Of a DNA stretch of 64,000 bases, positions 12,283 through 23,401 are shown piece after piece. A model generated the notes under the pieces. That model was not told the DNA's origin. It did no database searches and worked only from the letters and a program-made list of their open reading frames with translations. The stretch is taken from contig LATX02000252.1 in assembly GCA_001466705.2 (NCBI GenBank), positions 1 to 64,000 on the forward strand, given 5' to 3'. The first letter of the stretch is position 1; each line of letters opens with the position of its first letter. The DNA is from Moniliophthora roreri (Eukaryota > Basidiomycota > Agaricomycetes > Agaricales > Marasmiaceae). The position numbers were made by a program, and so were the translations under genes.

Positions 12283-13564
12283 TCATCGTTCCCAAAACTG
12301 CAATTGAAATCCCATTCTTTGCCATCATCATCTCCAAAACCACTAGTGTCAATGTCATCATTGTCCCTGATTGTTGTCAACCTCACCATTGGATACTTGA
12401 TTCCATAATTGCTCCCAAGCTCTGCGACCTTTACTTTCGAGCAACTCCTCACATTGTTCAACTGCTGCAATTATCGTATCTGACCCACACACATCTATAC
12501 CTAAGTGTGCTGCTTGCTGGAAAAATGGCAGCAACTTTGCCATCCATTGTGCCTTGCATAATGATTCCATTCTGGAAGCTGGTTTAGGCTGTTTAGGCAC
12601 TACAGGTTGTTCATTACACCCTGTTTTACTGCTGAAAATGTTTCTAAAATGACAGAATAAGTACCAGACCTATTCTTGAACTGAAGTATGTACAAGTTCC
12701 ACTCTTCCAGCAGTTCTTTATGCCAAACATGGTTGCTGCAGTATATAATTTCAATAATGTTCTGATAGAAGATATCAAGCATCATCTTGCTGCCAGCTCT
12801 CAACTTGTGACATGGAAAATCAAGCCTTTGAACAATATTATGAGTATCAGGAGGCTGGATGAACTACGACATACCAGGGTGGCAATGTAGGCGATTAGTT
12901 CTGGCATCACAGTGTCTACAACAAGAAGTTGTGCAACATCATGTCGACTATCCCTTTTTCACTTGACCCCATCCACAGAACCAACTCCAGTAATGATGAT
13001 ACACAGGCACTGACAGACAATCATGAATGCTCTTGAGAAACATAAATAAAAAAAAAATTCACCTTCATGAGAAACAGAGACATCATAAGTCTGGCTTCGC
13101 AATTGCCTTGTTTCTTCATGGCCTTCTTGACATTATAAAACATTGCAGGTATATTATCGTGATCAAAGGCAAGTGGCTCTTCACTACTTCTATAACTTTG
13201 AAGCACTCTGGGAGTTGTTATTATCATTTAACATCAGAAAAAAAGTGAGCAATGATACATATGTCTGTAGACGGTCATTAATCTTATTGTGGTTGTTAGG
13301 GTCTTCAAAAACATGGTACATTTGTGTACTCAGCATCCAATAAAACACCACAAGATCATTGACCACACCACAATCTGATTTGAAAGAGGTTGAAAAATTT
13401 ATACCATGCACCGAACACTACATACAAGGTGTTCTTTTTATGCTATTAATACAAAGGAAATACATCCAGAATACTGCTATATATTTGCTTCCAGACAACA
13501 CTTAGAAAATTCTATTAGTTTCAAGTTGTCATCACATATTGAAAACAGCAAGCATACTCTGGAT
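12219..13564. repeat. 1.35-kb segment repeated identically (second copy)
   Basis: This is identical to 6016-7361 as far as I can see, including the kinase remnant pieces on the minus strand at 12283-13411. It is flanked by N bases at 11954 and 13692. Confidence 0.85.
12283..13415 (-). pseudogene. Second copy of the FunK1-like remnant, 3' part
   Basis: This holds the same decayed minus-strand pieces as 6080-7212, base for base where compared. The N-terminal kinase-like part is absent because the following CACTA-like element ends in an N. Identical decay marks in both copies mean the duplication, real or artefactual, came after decay. Confidence 0.55.
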
Positions 13565-13691
13565 ATTTTATGACAATGAAATTATAGAATTATGCTTTAA
13601 TTTTCTAATTACAAATATACTAAATTTTCTGCCTTATAAAATAGTGAGAAAACATTTAGAAAATAAATATAAAACTTTGAATTTTATATTA
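13416..13691 (+). mobile_element. CACTA-like element, left part, truncated at N 13692
   Basis: The left terminus CACTACATACAAGGTG is preceded by GAA, exactly as in the copy at 7213. An internal stretch present in other copies is missing near 13564, then the sequence stops at an N and unrelated DNA follows. Confidence 0.7.
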
Positions 13692-13694
13692 NAC

Positions 13695-13979
13695 ATGTAC
13701 CATTCCAAGTCTAGAATACCTAACTCCGAAGAAGGCAGCACAGTCGCTGACAATGTGTCAGAACTCTCTAGTCTAGAAGAGGATCTTCGATTAGAAAGGT
13801 TTTCATTCAACGATTTTATTAGATCGTTTGGTCAACACTACAGTCCTGAAAGGAATTCAGATACTGAAGTAGCTGAAACACTACTTGCAAACTTAACCTT
13901 ATGCCTAGACATTGATATGCATAACTTTTACCTTTTATTTTGCATGCAAATAGAGAATATTTTGCACTTTTATGGTTGA
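13695..13979 (+). CDS. Unidentified ORF of 94 codons upstream of the chromovirus LTR
   Basis: An open frame starts three bases after the N at 13692 (ATG at 13695) and runs to a stop at 13979. It has an acidic, Ser/Glu-rich first half (SELSSLEEDLRLERFSFNDF) and a hydrophobic end. CpG is retained more than nearby. It could be the 3' end of a retroelement ORF or a fragment of a host gene cut at the N. I do not recognise it, and the start codon is not certain because the upstream sequence is missing. Confidence 0.3.
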   Translation: MYHSKSRIPNSEEGSTVADNVSELSSLEEDLRLERFSFNDFIRSFGQHYSPERNSDTEVAETLLANLTLCLDIDMHNFYLLFCMQIENILHFYG

Positions 13980-13980
13980 A

Positions 13981-15530
13981 AATGACATATACAAGGGAAT
14001 TGAGGACTAGTGTGAGCCCTGAGCAGCTAGTCAAAGTGAGTAGTAGAGAAGGATACAAAATATTAGCAGAGTAATGGTTGACGGTAGGCCATACAAGGGT
14101 ACCCAACCACTGCTAGTATGAAAATAAACAGTGAATCTGAATACAGAGGAGCATTCTGAAACCTGTAGGGAACCACACCACATCACACCTCTCTATTGAA
14201 AGCTTACCAAAGGGAATATTTTCAATTTTAAACAATATTTTCAAACCACACCTGACTTGAAGGAAGAATAAAAGCCTTTGATGATACATCAATGAGAATA
14301 TTACTAAGAAATGGATATGAAACAGAGAATGACAAATTATTGGCGGGGGATACTTGAGATACCGATATCAAATTAGACAAATGAAATAGACAATTGGTTA
14401 CCAGAAAGGTGCCTGTATCACGGAAAGCAGAAGACAAAGCTGTATGACAAGAAGATAGCATGGCTGAGCTTACACATACACTTTAGAGGAGAAATGGAAG
14501 CATATTACACATCCACAGAGCAGATGACAATAGACGGAGAAGGAAGGAACCATGTGGAGTGGCATGGAAGTATAATATTTTCAAATGGAGTCAGAAGGAG
14601 AGTTGTTTGATCGAGGAAATTGCAAACAATTAGTGTCAGGAGACTGTGCAATCGTCATAGAAAAAGAATAAAAGAGATTATGGCTATGAAGCCTGACTAC
14701 AATTGGACACTGTGACAGAGAAATTACCAAACACAGCTCAGTTTATATAATATTTAGCACCCGACTCAGTTTTATTTGTATGTGTGACAGATATATTAGA
14801 TTATTTATGTTGTAGAGTATATAAGGGGACGTGTTTTGTAGGTGGAAAGCAGGAGAGATACTGCCCACCAATTACCAGAGTGTATGACGTTGTTGCTCAG
14901 GTAGAAGAGCTACTGGCGATCAGTATTTTTCAACCACTTTGGGCTCTAGCTTATTTAGTTGTGCAAGAGGCACAGGCTAGTTGAGACCTGAGACTGTAAC
15001 CCAAACCAGAGATATAAATAAAAGCTAGGAAGAGCTTAGTTTTTAGTGCAAGAGGTGTGTTTTCTGATAAGAAGAATATTGTATCAGTTTACCAAGAGGG
15101 TAGCTGACATGCATCAGTATAGTCTGGTGTTTCAACGTGAATCAGAGAGGGTTTCAGGCTAGCAGTGTCTAGAAGATTTGTCCTCTTGAGAATCATTGCA
15201 GAACATAGCTAAGAGGGCTATATTCAGGTACAAGAGGTACCTTTGTTCTCACTTAGAAGAAGTTTATTCTTTGGGCAGTTTCTGGTCAAACATCAATACC
15301 AGTATTTGCTTTGAAGTGATTAATAAAACTATAAACCTATAAATATTATACAAAACGAACACCAATCTTGATCTGAGAAGTTGTTTTGAAGGCATTCATC
15401 TCTGAACTACTGAGTGAGACATTGAGAAATTATTCTTGATGTTGCGGTAACAGTGAACTATGCCGAACCAACTCACAAACAAAACTGAGAATCAAGAACT
15501 TATATATATACCTTTTTCAGGGGGTATTTT
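13981..15530 (+). mobile_element. Probable 5' LTR and leader of a Ty3/Gypsy chromovirus
   Basis: This non-coding region precedes gag. It holds a TATA box (TATATAAGG, 14818-14826), a polyadenylation-like AATAAA near 15321 region (TTAATAAAACT), and directly before gag a stretch TTTTGGCACCACAGGC that could serve as a primer binding site. Near its left end is a hairpin GACTAG/CTAGTC (14005-14032). The GAAACCTGTAGG motif at about 14157 recurs in other LTRs of the window. No open frame is credible in the U3-like part. Exact LTR ends are not resolved: there is no second copy beside it to compare. Confidence 0.5.
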
Positions 15531-15674
15531 GGCACCACAGGCCTTGTGTTTTTATAGTAGAGGCATAGGTTTTTGAGCATCTTCAACATTTCACAAGAAC
15601 GTCTTGAAAACAATTTTAATTTTGATCAAAACCCCAAACCTAACCAAAACCATATAAACCATCAAAACAATAAA

Positions 15675-16350
15675 ATGGCTGATTCTGGAAACAGTAGCAT
15701 TGCTGGGAACACCCTGGCTCAAGTAAAAGCCATGTTAAACAACAGTAGCCTGCCCAAGAAGACTAAGACCGCCCCATCTTGGAAGTGTGAAAAACCAGAA
15801 CAGTTAGTACTGTGGCTAGATGATCTAGATGCAATTTTTGAAATGGCCAATATTACAAACGATTGGGTGAAAATTCAGAAAGTGCTAGAATGGATGGAAT
15901 ATGCCACCAAAAATGAAATGTCCAGACTAGAGTCGGCAAAGAAGTCCCACTTAGAAGCCAATTGGGAGGAGTTTAAAAAGGAGTTAACCGCTTGTTTCCC
16001 CAAAGCAGTGGCAGACTATGAAGGATCTAGAGACAAGTTGGAAAGAATAGTCTTGAAATATAAACTCATTCCCATGGACAGGTTGGATAAAGCTCTTGTG
16101 TTCCACAGGGCTTTTAAGATTGAGGTACAGAAGCTGTTATCAGCAAAACTGAACCCATTGATCTCCAACACGGAAGCAGTCAAGTTATATGTGATGGCCT
16201 TTGAAAAGAGGCTAATGCGTGAAGCTTTGAGCGAGGCAAGAAGAGTGTGCATGCCAGATCTACATGGACAAAGGAGAGATGATGTGTTCAAACTAGATGA
16301 ATTAATACGAGCTGTTGAGTCTGTTATGTATGCAGGAGCAGTTCTGTATA
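15675..16350 (+). pseudogene. gag: Ty3/Gypsy gag, copy 1, cut by a CACTA-like element
   Basis: Gag is the structural protein that packages retroelement RNA. From ATG 15675 the frame is open for 225 codons until the element inserted at 16351. The region KCEKPEQLVLWLDDLDAIFE, followed by a helical segment with EEFKKELTACFP, matches the pattern of basidiomycete Ty3/Gypsy Gag (capsid-like retrotrans_gag). The frame is open upstream to 15573, but ATG 15675 gives the expected start before a Ser/Lys-rich N-terminus. The zinc knuckle part is missing here because of the insertion. It is about 85-90% alike to copy 2 by eye. Confidence 0.8.
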
Positions 16351-16515
16351 CACTACATACAAGGTGTTCTTTTAACATGGTTTTCTGATTGAGAAAACAC
16401 TTAATCTTCTTGCAAAGAGAATTTTTATAAAACTATATATAAATTCTAAATTTCAATTGTGTCCTCTCAACAAGAATATGCCTGGAGAATACTAAATTTT
16501 CAGCAGCAAAAGATA
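16351..16515 (-). mobile_element. CACTA-like element fragment inside gag, truncated at N 16516
   Basis: The terminus CACTACATACAAGGTG with the TTTTAACATGG subterminal sequence shows the element in reverse orientation. It is preceded by ATA within gag (CTGTATA), matching the uninterrupted site in copy 2 (CTGTATATGTCGG). The far end is lost at the N at 16516. Confidence 0.75.
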
Positions 16516-16516
16516 N

Positions 16517-17720
16517 CAAAAATGAAATGTCCAGACTAGAGTCAGCAAAGAAGTCCCACTTAGAAGCCAATTGGGAGGAGTTTAAAAAGGAATTAACTGC
16601 TTGCTTCCCTGAAGCAGTGGCAGACTATGAAGGATCTAGAGACAAGTTGGAAAGAATAGTCTTGAAATATAAACTCATTTCCGCAGATGGGTTGGATAAA
16701 GCTCTTGCATTCAACAGGGCTTTTAAGATTGAGGTACAGAAGCTGTTATTAGCAAAACTGAACCCATTGATCTCCAACGTGAAAGCAGTCAAGTTATATG
16801 TGATGACCTTTGAAAAGAGGCTAATGCATGAAGCTTTGAGCAAGGCAAGAAGAGTGTGTGCACCAGATCTACATGGATGAAGGAGAGATAATGTGTTCAA
16901 ACTAGATGAATTAATATGAGCTGTTGAGTCTGTTATGTACGTGGGAGCAGTTCTGTATATGTCGGAAGATGAGGAGTTTGAGACAGCTCTGCAGAACAAC
17001 AAATGTGGATGACAAGTCTTCAATCCAAAAGGTGTGATAAACACAGCACCTACAGTAGGACCAATTCTGCCACAGCACATAGTCAAACAAGAAGATGGAT
17101 CAGAGGCTCGATTTGTTTCGATGCTTGATAAGATGGAGTCATGGATGAAGAACACAGACAGCCAAGCAGAGAAAAGGGAGAAGGAGCTGTTGGCAAAGAT
17201 CAGCCAAGTCTACAGTCAGAATAAGCCCAATGCTTTGAATGTCCATCAAGCCAAGAGCTCTGATTCAAGACCAGTGAGAGCAGATAATACTGTAATCTGT
17301 CATTGTTGAGGAACCAGGCCACTATGCAAACAACTGTCAGTTCTTGCAGGACCTAGTGAAAAGAGGTATCTTAGTAACTAGACTAGAAATGTGGGGCTTT
17401 GTATTCAAAAATGGCTCTTATGTCCCAAAAGGTGATGAAAAATAAACTCGAAAGGAAAAGATGCTGAAATACATTAATGAGCAAGGTTGGGAATTTCCAA
17501 TAGCTTCAGTCCATATGCAGTTTGCTACTGAAGAAGAAGATGAGTTTACAGACAAATATGAAGAAATGAAACAAGGAGCTGGAGACCCTGGCAAAGACTA
17601 CATGGTGCTAAGACAGCAAGGTGAAACACAAGGAGAGCACATCAAGAAGCTGGAGGAGACAGTACAATACTTGATCTCCAAGCTCAATAGTATGGAAGCT
17701 ACAGTGTGGTCAGGAAACTA
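16517..17720 (+). pseudogene. gag: Ty3/Gypsy gag, copy 2, with broken zinc knuckle
   Basis: This copy starts mid-gene after the N (MSRLESAKKSHLEANWEEF) and continues past the point where copy 1 is cut. It has in-frame stops at about 16878 and 17010 and a frame break at about 17307, exactly in the CCHC zinc knuckle: the residues EEPGHYANNC follow in another frame. The downstream part (VTRLEMWGFVFKNGSYVPKG, then MLKYINEQGWEFPIASVHMQ) and a coiled-coil-like end (EHIKKLEETVQYLISKLNS) stay open to 17720. The segment 17380-17700 is repeated at 19055-19345. This is clearly non-functional. Confidence 0.75.
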
Positions 17721-17905
17721 GAGAGTCTGAGGAATGGGTGTGGGTCAGAACAGCCTATAGCAGTGGCAAACACCCAAGAGGAACAAGAATGACCCACTAC
17801 ACATACCAATACCCGGAGCAAGAAGAATAAAAGCATACCTACAAATGAAGAAAATATTAAACAAAAGAAAAATACTAAAGAAGATAGTGTGAACTCTACT
17901 TTAAA

Positions 17906-18341
17906 TGTTATGTTTTCCTTACCCCATTACTTATGCTACCTCTTTTGATCAGACACATACACCTTCCCAGCTCCCTTTTCCTTTACATCTACTATGCTTC
18001 CCCCTTGATCGGACTTATTACACATTCCCAGTACCCTTTTTCCTATTAGAACCATGACTCATACTCTGACATCGTCAGTAATTATTATCATATCATCATA
18101 GCTATTGGACATTCACATAACGTAGTTTACATGATAGATTGTAACATATTTAAGTGCTCAAGCAAGGACTCTGAGTCCTCAGCTTGACCTGGTTTATTAT
18201 AACTTGTGTTGCAAGCAGAACTGAAGGATCTCTGAACTTCAACATCCATTGAACGAACTCTAACTTGAACTTGAAGCTGCTTTTAAAGGGTTCTACCTTT
18301 TACAAGTAGTTAGTTGACATTGCTGCACAAGTAATGTAACA
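17906..18341 (-). mobile_element. Solo LTR, family A, copy 2 (436 bp, reversed, target duplication TTAAA)
   Basis: Its reverse complement starts TGTTACATTACTTGTGCAGC, matching the solo LTR at 7663. The TSD TTAAA is exact (17901-17905 and 18342-18346). The paralogous retroelement segment at 19404-19420 reads ACTTTAAATACC without interruption and so shows the empty site. It is shorter than the 633-bp and 593-bp copies. Confidence 0.88.
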
Positions 18342-18359
18342 TTAAATACCAAAACTCCC

Positions 18360-18928
18360 ATGGCAAAAGTGGTACCGGTGGTAGAGATACCTAGCCTCTC
18401 CACAGCTGAGAAGGAGAAATATGTTGCTCCTCATAGAAGAGAAAAGCAAGTAAAGGATAGTGATTGCAGCAGCAAACGAAGTCCAAAGAAAGTTGATGAG
18501 ATGGAAGGGTCAAAAAGAAATGTACACAGGACGCAAGAAGATGGTGAAGCGAGGAGAGCTTTGAGTGGTGTGAAACTGATAGACACTGCACTGTTTAAGC
18601 CACCTCCACCAGCTAGCAAGTTCCCAGAAGAGCATATATCAAATAAGCCTAAACCCATTCAGCAAAAAGGGGATAATTCAAATAGGCGACCTCTAGACGG
18701 CAGTCTTTATTTGAACCTGGAGGACATGATAGCAGCCCGAATTGCTAAAGAGACTCTTAACATGCTGTTGGGAGATTTTTGCACTTTACAACCCAAACTA
18801 ATCAAAGCACTGGATAGACAAACTAAGAATCAAGTATTAGCTATGTCTAAATTAAAAGGAAGTGTGGAATCCAATAAGACAAAGCATCTGTCAGAAGAAG
18901 CTGTGTTATTGACTGTAGAAGAAGTAAA
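18360..18928 (+). pseudogene. Retroelement segment between gag and protease, copy 1
   Basis: The frame is open from 18360 to the CACTA-like element at 18929. It is Lys/Glu/Pro-rich (APHRREKQVK, PPPPASKFPEE), then has YLNLEDMIAARIAKETLNML, the kind of segment that precedes the retropepsin in basidiomycete Ty3/Gypsy pol. No catalytic motif lies within it. It continues the element to which gag belongs, after the inserted solo LTR. Confidence 0.55.
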
Positions 18929-19054
18929 CACTACATATGAGATGTTCTGTTTATGCTATTAATACAAAGGAAATACACTCAGAATACTGCTATATATTTG
19001 TTAAGTGTTTTCTCAATCAGAAAACCATGTTAAAAGAACACCTTGTACATAGTG
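18929..19054 (+). mobile_element. Minimal CACTA-like derivative (126 bp)
   Basis: Both termini are present (CACTACATATGAGATG ... CACCTTGTACATAGTG) with only about 90 bp between them. The left subterminal GCTATTAATACAAAGG is joined directly to the right subterminal TTAAGTGTTTTCTCAATC. Flanks are AAA and AAT. Its two flanks come from different parts of the retroelement, so it may result from recombination between two insertions rather than one transposition. Confidence 0.8.
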
Positions 19055-19780
19055 AATGTGGGACTTTGTATTTAAGGATGGCTCTTACATCCCAAAAGGT
19101 GACGAAAAAGAAACTTGAAAGGAAAAGATGCTGAAATACATTAATGAGCAAGGTTGGGAATTTCCAATAGCTTCAGTCCATATGCAGTTTGCTACTGAAG
19201 AAGAAGAAGAGTTCGTGGACAAATATGAAGATATGAAACAAGGAGCTGGAGACCCTGGCAAAGACTATAGGGTGCTAAGACAGCAAGGTGAAACGCAAGA
19301 AGAGCACATCAAGAAGCTAGAGGAGACAGTACAATACTTGATCTCAGAATGACCCGCTACACATACCAATACCTGGAGCAAGAAGAATAAAAGCATACCT
19401 ATGAATACTCCACTTTAAATACCAAAACTCTAAATACCAAAACCTCCACAGCAAAAGCAGTACTGGTGGTAGAGATACCTAGCCTCTTTGTGGCCGAGAA
19501 GGAGAAATACATTGCTCCTCATAGGAGAGAAAAGCAAGTAAAGCATAACGATCATAGCAGTGACCAAAGTCCAAAGAAAGCTGATGAGATAGAAGGGTCA
19601 AAAAAAGATGTATGCAGGATGCAAGAAGATGGTGAAGCAAGGAGAGCTTTGAGTGGTGTGAAACCGATAGACACTGTGCTGTTTAAGCCACCTCCACCAG
19701 CTAGCAAGTTCCCAGAAGAGCATATATCAAATAAGCCTAAACCTGTTCAGCAAAAAGGGGATAATTCAAATAGGCTTTTA
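19055..19780 (+). pseudogene. Second copy of the retroelement gag-end and pre-protease segment
   Basis: The segment repeats 17380-17830 and 18346-18690 without the solo LTR between them. Pieces 19128-19352 and 19466-19783 have the same motifs (INEQGWEFPIASVHMQF, APHRREKQVK, PPPPASKFPEE). It is cut at 19780 by the family B LTR. Point differences from copy 1 are mostly transitions. Confidence 0.6.
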
Positions 19781-20023
19781 TAAAGAGGCAGAAACTCTAT
19801 CTCCTTTAAAGGACTACTACATGCTATCTTCACTTCTAAAAGCTCTCTAAAAAGGGCTTCTGCAACTAAACACAGCTACAAAACCCACACACACACACAC
19901 ACACACAACACACACTAAAACCCACAATAGAGGCTTCTATAAGTGAGAAAGCACTGTAAAAGTCTGCTACAAGACTGAGTCTATCTCAAGTGATTCAGGG
20001 TGAGAAAAGGGACAGAACTCTTT

Positions 20024-20731
20024 CACTATGTACAAGGTGTTCTTTTAACATGGTTTTCTGATTGAGAAAACACTTAATCTTCTTGCAAAGAAGATTTTTA
20101 TAAAACTATATATAAATTCTAAATTTTAATTGTATCCCCTCAACAAGAATATGTCTGGAGAATGCTAAATTTTCACCAGCAAAAGATATAGAATTAATAG
20201 ATAATGCAATATATTAGAATAATTTCCATGCTAAGAATATATTAAATTTTCTCTGTTTGAAGATGCTCAGAAAATGCTGATAAGATAAGATAAAAATTCC
20301 AAATTTTCTATTGTGGGAAAGTCAGAGAAAACAGTAGGGAAATCATATGGAAACACTATATTTTTAAACAGTTTTTAGATAGTTTTCATATAGTTTTCCT
20401 TGTGTATTTAACATGTTTTCTTTAATATAAAATTCAAGGTTTTATATTTATTTTCTAAATGTTTTCTCACTATTTTATAACGCAGAAAATCTAGTATACT
20501 TGTAATCAGAAAACTAAAGAATAATTTTATAATTTCATTGTTATAAAATAATTGAAAAACACAGACTCTTCTGAAATTGAAAATACAGAGTGTGCCTGCT
20601 GTTTTCAATGTGTGATGATAGCTTGAAACCAATAGAATTTTCTGATTGTTGTCTGGAAGTGAATATATAGCAGTATTCTAAGTGTATTTCCTTTGTATTA
20701 ATAGCATGAAAAGAACACCTCGTATGTAGTG
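20024..20731 (-). mobile_element. CACTA-like element, copy 8 (708 bp, reversed)
   Basis: Complete, from CACTATGTACAAGGTG to CACCTCGTATGTAGTG. It is preceded by TTT and followed by TAT. It is almost identical to the copy at 22646-23353, which has the same orientation; these two bound the pol fragment. Confidence 0.85.
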
Positions 20732-20734
20732 TAT

Positions 20735-21150
20735 ATTGGAATAATTTCCATACTGAGAAAACACTAGGAAAACACTATATTTTAAAGCAGTTCTTAGATA
20801 GTTTTTATATAGTTTTTCTTTTGTATTTACCATGTTTCCTTTAATATAAAATTCAAAATCTTATATTTGTTTTCTAAATGTTTTCTCACTATTTTATAGG
20901 GCAGAAAATTTAGTATATTAGTAATTAGAAAATTAAAGGATAATTCTATAATTTCATTATTATAAAATTATCAAAAAACACAGACTCTTCTGGAAATTAA
21001 AATCCAGAATATGCTTGCTGTTTTCAATATGTGATGATAACTTGAAACTAATAGAATTTTCTGAGTGTTGTCTGAAAGCAAATATATAGCAGTATTCTGA
21101 GTGTATTTCCTTTGTATTAATAGCATAAAAAGAACACCTTGTACATAGTG
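20735..21150 (-). mobile_element. CACTA-like element fragment adjoining copy 8
   Basis: The fragment shares the right two thirds of the family and ends CACCTTGTACATAGTG, followed by TAA. Its left end is missing; it starts directly after copy 8. It differs from copy 8 at many positions and is a separate, older insertion. Confidence 0.75.
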
Positions 21151-21159
21151 TAAGCAAAA

Positions 21160-22645
21160 TATAGTTCTATAGAATGCTTTAGCTCGCTCGGTTTCTTCTA
21201 TTGATTGTGGGAAGAATCATATCCCTTTCAAGACACAAGGTACTCTTTCAGCCTTTGACCTTTCCTCTTTGGTCTATGTCCAATTATAGCTTCTATTTCG
21301 AATTCCTCATGTTCTTCAACAATATCTGGCAGAGGTTCTAAGAAGTTTGCTCTATGGACCTCGTTTTCTTTGTATAGAGAGAGAAGGCCAGTGTGAAAAA
21401 CAGAGTGAATTCTCCATTGAAAAGAGAGCTTCAGTTTATATGTAACCAGGCCTAGAACTTCTTTGATTTCAAAGGGTCCTTCTTGTTTGGGTGAAAGTTT
21501 GGGTAAGGGGTATTCTAGTGACAAGTTCTTTCCTTCTAGCCAGACCTTCTGCCTCTTTTTGAACTGATTGAAGTTCCTCCCGTTTCTCTCTTTTACTCTT
21601 CTGGTGGCAATATCCAGTAAAGCAGATGTCTCCTCTCTTAACTTCTTTAACTCTGCAAGCCTGTGATCTACTAAAGGTATTCTGGACTTTTTGAAGATGG
21701 TGGGTAGAGGGCAAGGATAATATCCCATCATAAGATATAATGGGCTTTGTTTTGTCATGGAGTTTGTTCAGCAGTTATGTGAAAATTCAGCAAAGGCCAA
21801 AAGTTCTCCCCACTTGGTTTGCTCCTTTGCACAGAAGAACCAAAGAAAAATTTCGACTTTTTGATTAACTCTTTCAGTCTCTCCATCTGTTTGAGGGTGA
21901 TAGGCAGTACTTAGCATTTGCTTTATTCCCAATAATTTCCCCATTTCTTTGAACACTTCTCCTGTGAAGCAAGGGTCATGATCAGATATAATTTTGTCTG
22001 GTAATCCGAATTGTTTGTATACGTGTTGGAAAAGAAGTTCCGCTGTCTCTTTGGTGTNTTACCTCTTCCTCCATTTGAGGAGATGCTGGTTCTTCAACTA
22101 TAGGTTTGACATCTTCATGCCGTGGAGGCCAATATGACCCTTGTTTAAATGTAGGAAGTGTAACCCTCTGCTTGGTATTTGGACACATAAGCTCTAGTTC
22201 AGTATCTTCCCCATTGTTTAATACTTTTGTATTTGCTAGAGTATCGAATGGTCAACCTAGCAACACTTGATACAGTGCCCCATCGACTATATGCACTTGT
22301 AAGTACAGGACTATCTCTCCAAACTTGAAGGGCATATTTCTAGCTAGGCCCCACATAGAGTTGAGTCCACTGTTCAACGATTGCATGTGTATAACTGTAT
22401 CAGGATCCCAGGTCAAGCCTAGGCTTTTAGCAATCCATGTATCCATAGAGATTATCTGTGATCCAGTATCTAGAACCACTTCTACCATGATGCTACTCCC
22501 ATTGACTTTCAGGAATATTACCCTGAGTCCTTCGGTCATAGCGGCTACTATCGTTAGCACCTTTTTCACTCCATCTAGACAATCCATGATATCCACATTG
22601 AATTGGTCAACAGGATCCAACTGAACCACCACTCCCATGGGCATA
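21160..22645 (-). pseudogene. pol: Chromovirus pol fragment: retropepsin, (gap), integrase, chromodomain
   Basis: Minus-strand remains of a Ty3/Gypsy polyprotein. First is the aspartic protease at 22644-22252, with catalytic DTGS in VVLDTGSQIISMD and ending YQVLLG. Its GRPFD motif is broken by TGA at 22252-22254 (LG*PFD), probably from CGA. After 22188-22060 and the N at 22058 comes the second half of the integrase core, with SDHDPCF and STAYHPQTDGETERVNQ (the D and E of the DDE triad). The C-terminal GPF-type region is followed by a chromodomain-like end (EFEIEAIIGHRPKRKGQRLK, EYLVS*KGYDSSHNQ*). Stops at 21228 and 21198 stand where tryptophans are expected. Reverse transcriptase and RNase H are wholly absent; they should lie between protease and integrase, where the N is. 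CACTA-like copies flank it. Confidence 0.85.
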
Positions 22646-23353
22646 CACTATATACAAGGTGTTCTTTTAACATGGTTTTCTGATTGAGAAAACACTTAAT
22701 CTTCTTGCAAAGAAGATTTTTATAAAACTATATATAAATTCTAAATTTTAATTGTATCCCCTCAACAAGAATATGTCTGGAGAATGCTAAATTTTCACCA
22801 GCAAAAGATATAGAATTAATAGATAATGCAATATATTAGAATAATTTCCATGCTAAGAATATATTAAATTTTCTCTGTTTGAAGATGCTCAGAAAATGCT
22901 GATAAGATAAGATAAAAATTCCAAATTTTCTATTGTGGGAAAGTCAGAGAAAACAGTAGGGAAATCATATGGAAACACTATATTTTTAAACAGTTTTTAG
23001 ATAGTTTTCATATAGTTTTCCTTGTGTATTTAACATGTTTTCTTTAATATAAAATTCAAGGTTTTATATTTATTTTCTAAATGTTTTCTCACTATTTTAT
23101 AACGCAGAAAATCTAGTATACTTGTAATCAGAAAACTAAAGAATAATTTTATAATTTCATTGTTATAAAATAATTGAAAAACACAGACTCTTCTGAAATT
23201 GAAAATACAGAGTGTGCCTGCTGTTTTCAATGTGTGATGATAGCTTGAAACCAATAGAACTTTCTGATTGTTGTCTGGAAGTGAATATATAGCAGTATTC
23301 TAAGTGTATTTCCTTTGTATTAATAGCATGAAAAGAACACCTTATATGTAGTG
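22646..23353 (-). mobile_element. CACTA-like element, copy 10 (708 bp, reversed)
   Basis: Complete, from CACTATATACAAGGTG to CACCTTATATGTAGTG. It is preceded by ATA and followed by TTT. It matches the copy at 20024-20731 with very few differences, including the same internal sequence. Confidence 0.85.
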
Positions 23354-23401
23354 TTTATATCTTCAATTGGCTGGCTTAGATTGCAGAGTCTAAAGACTCT
23401 A

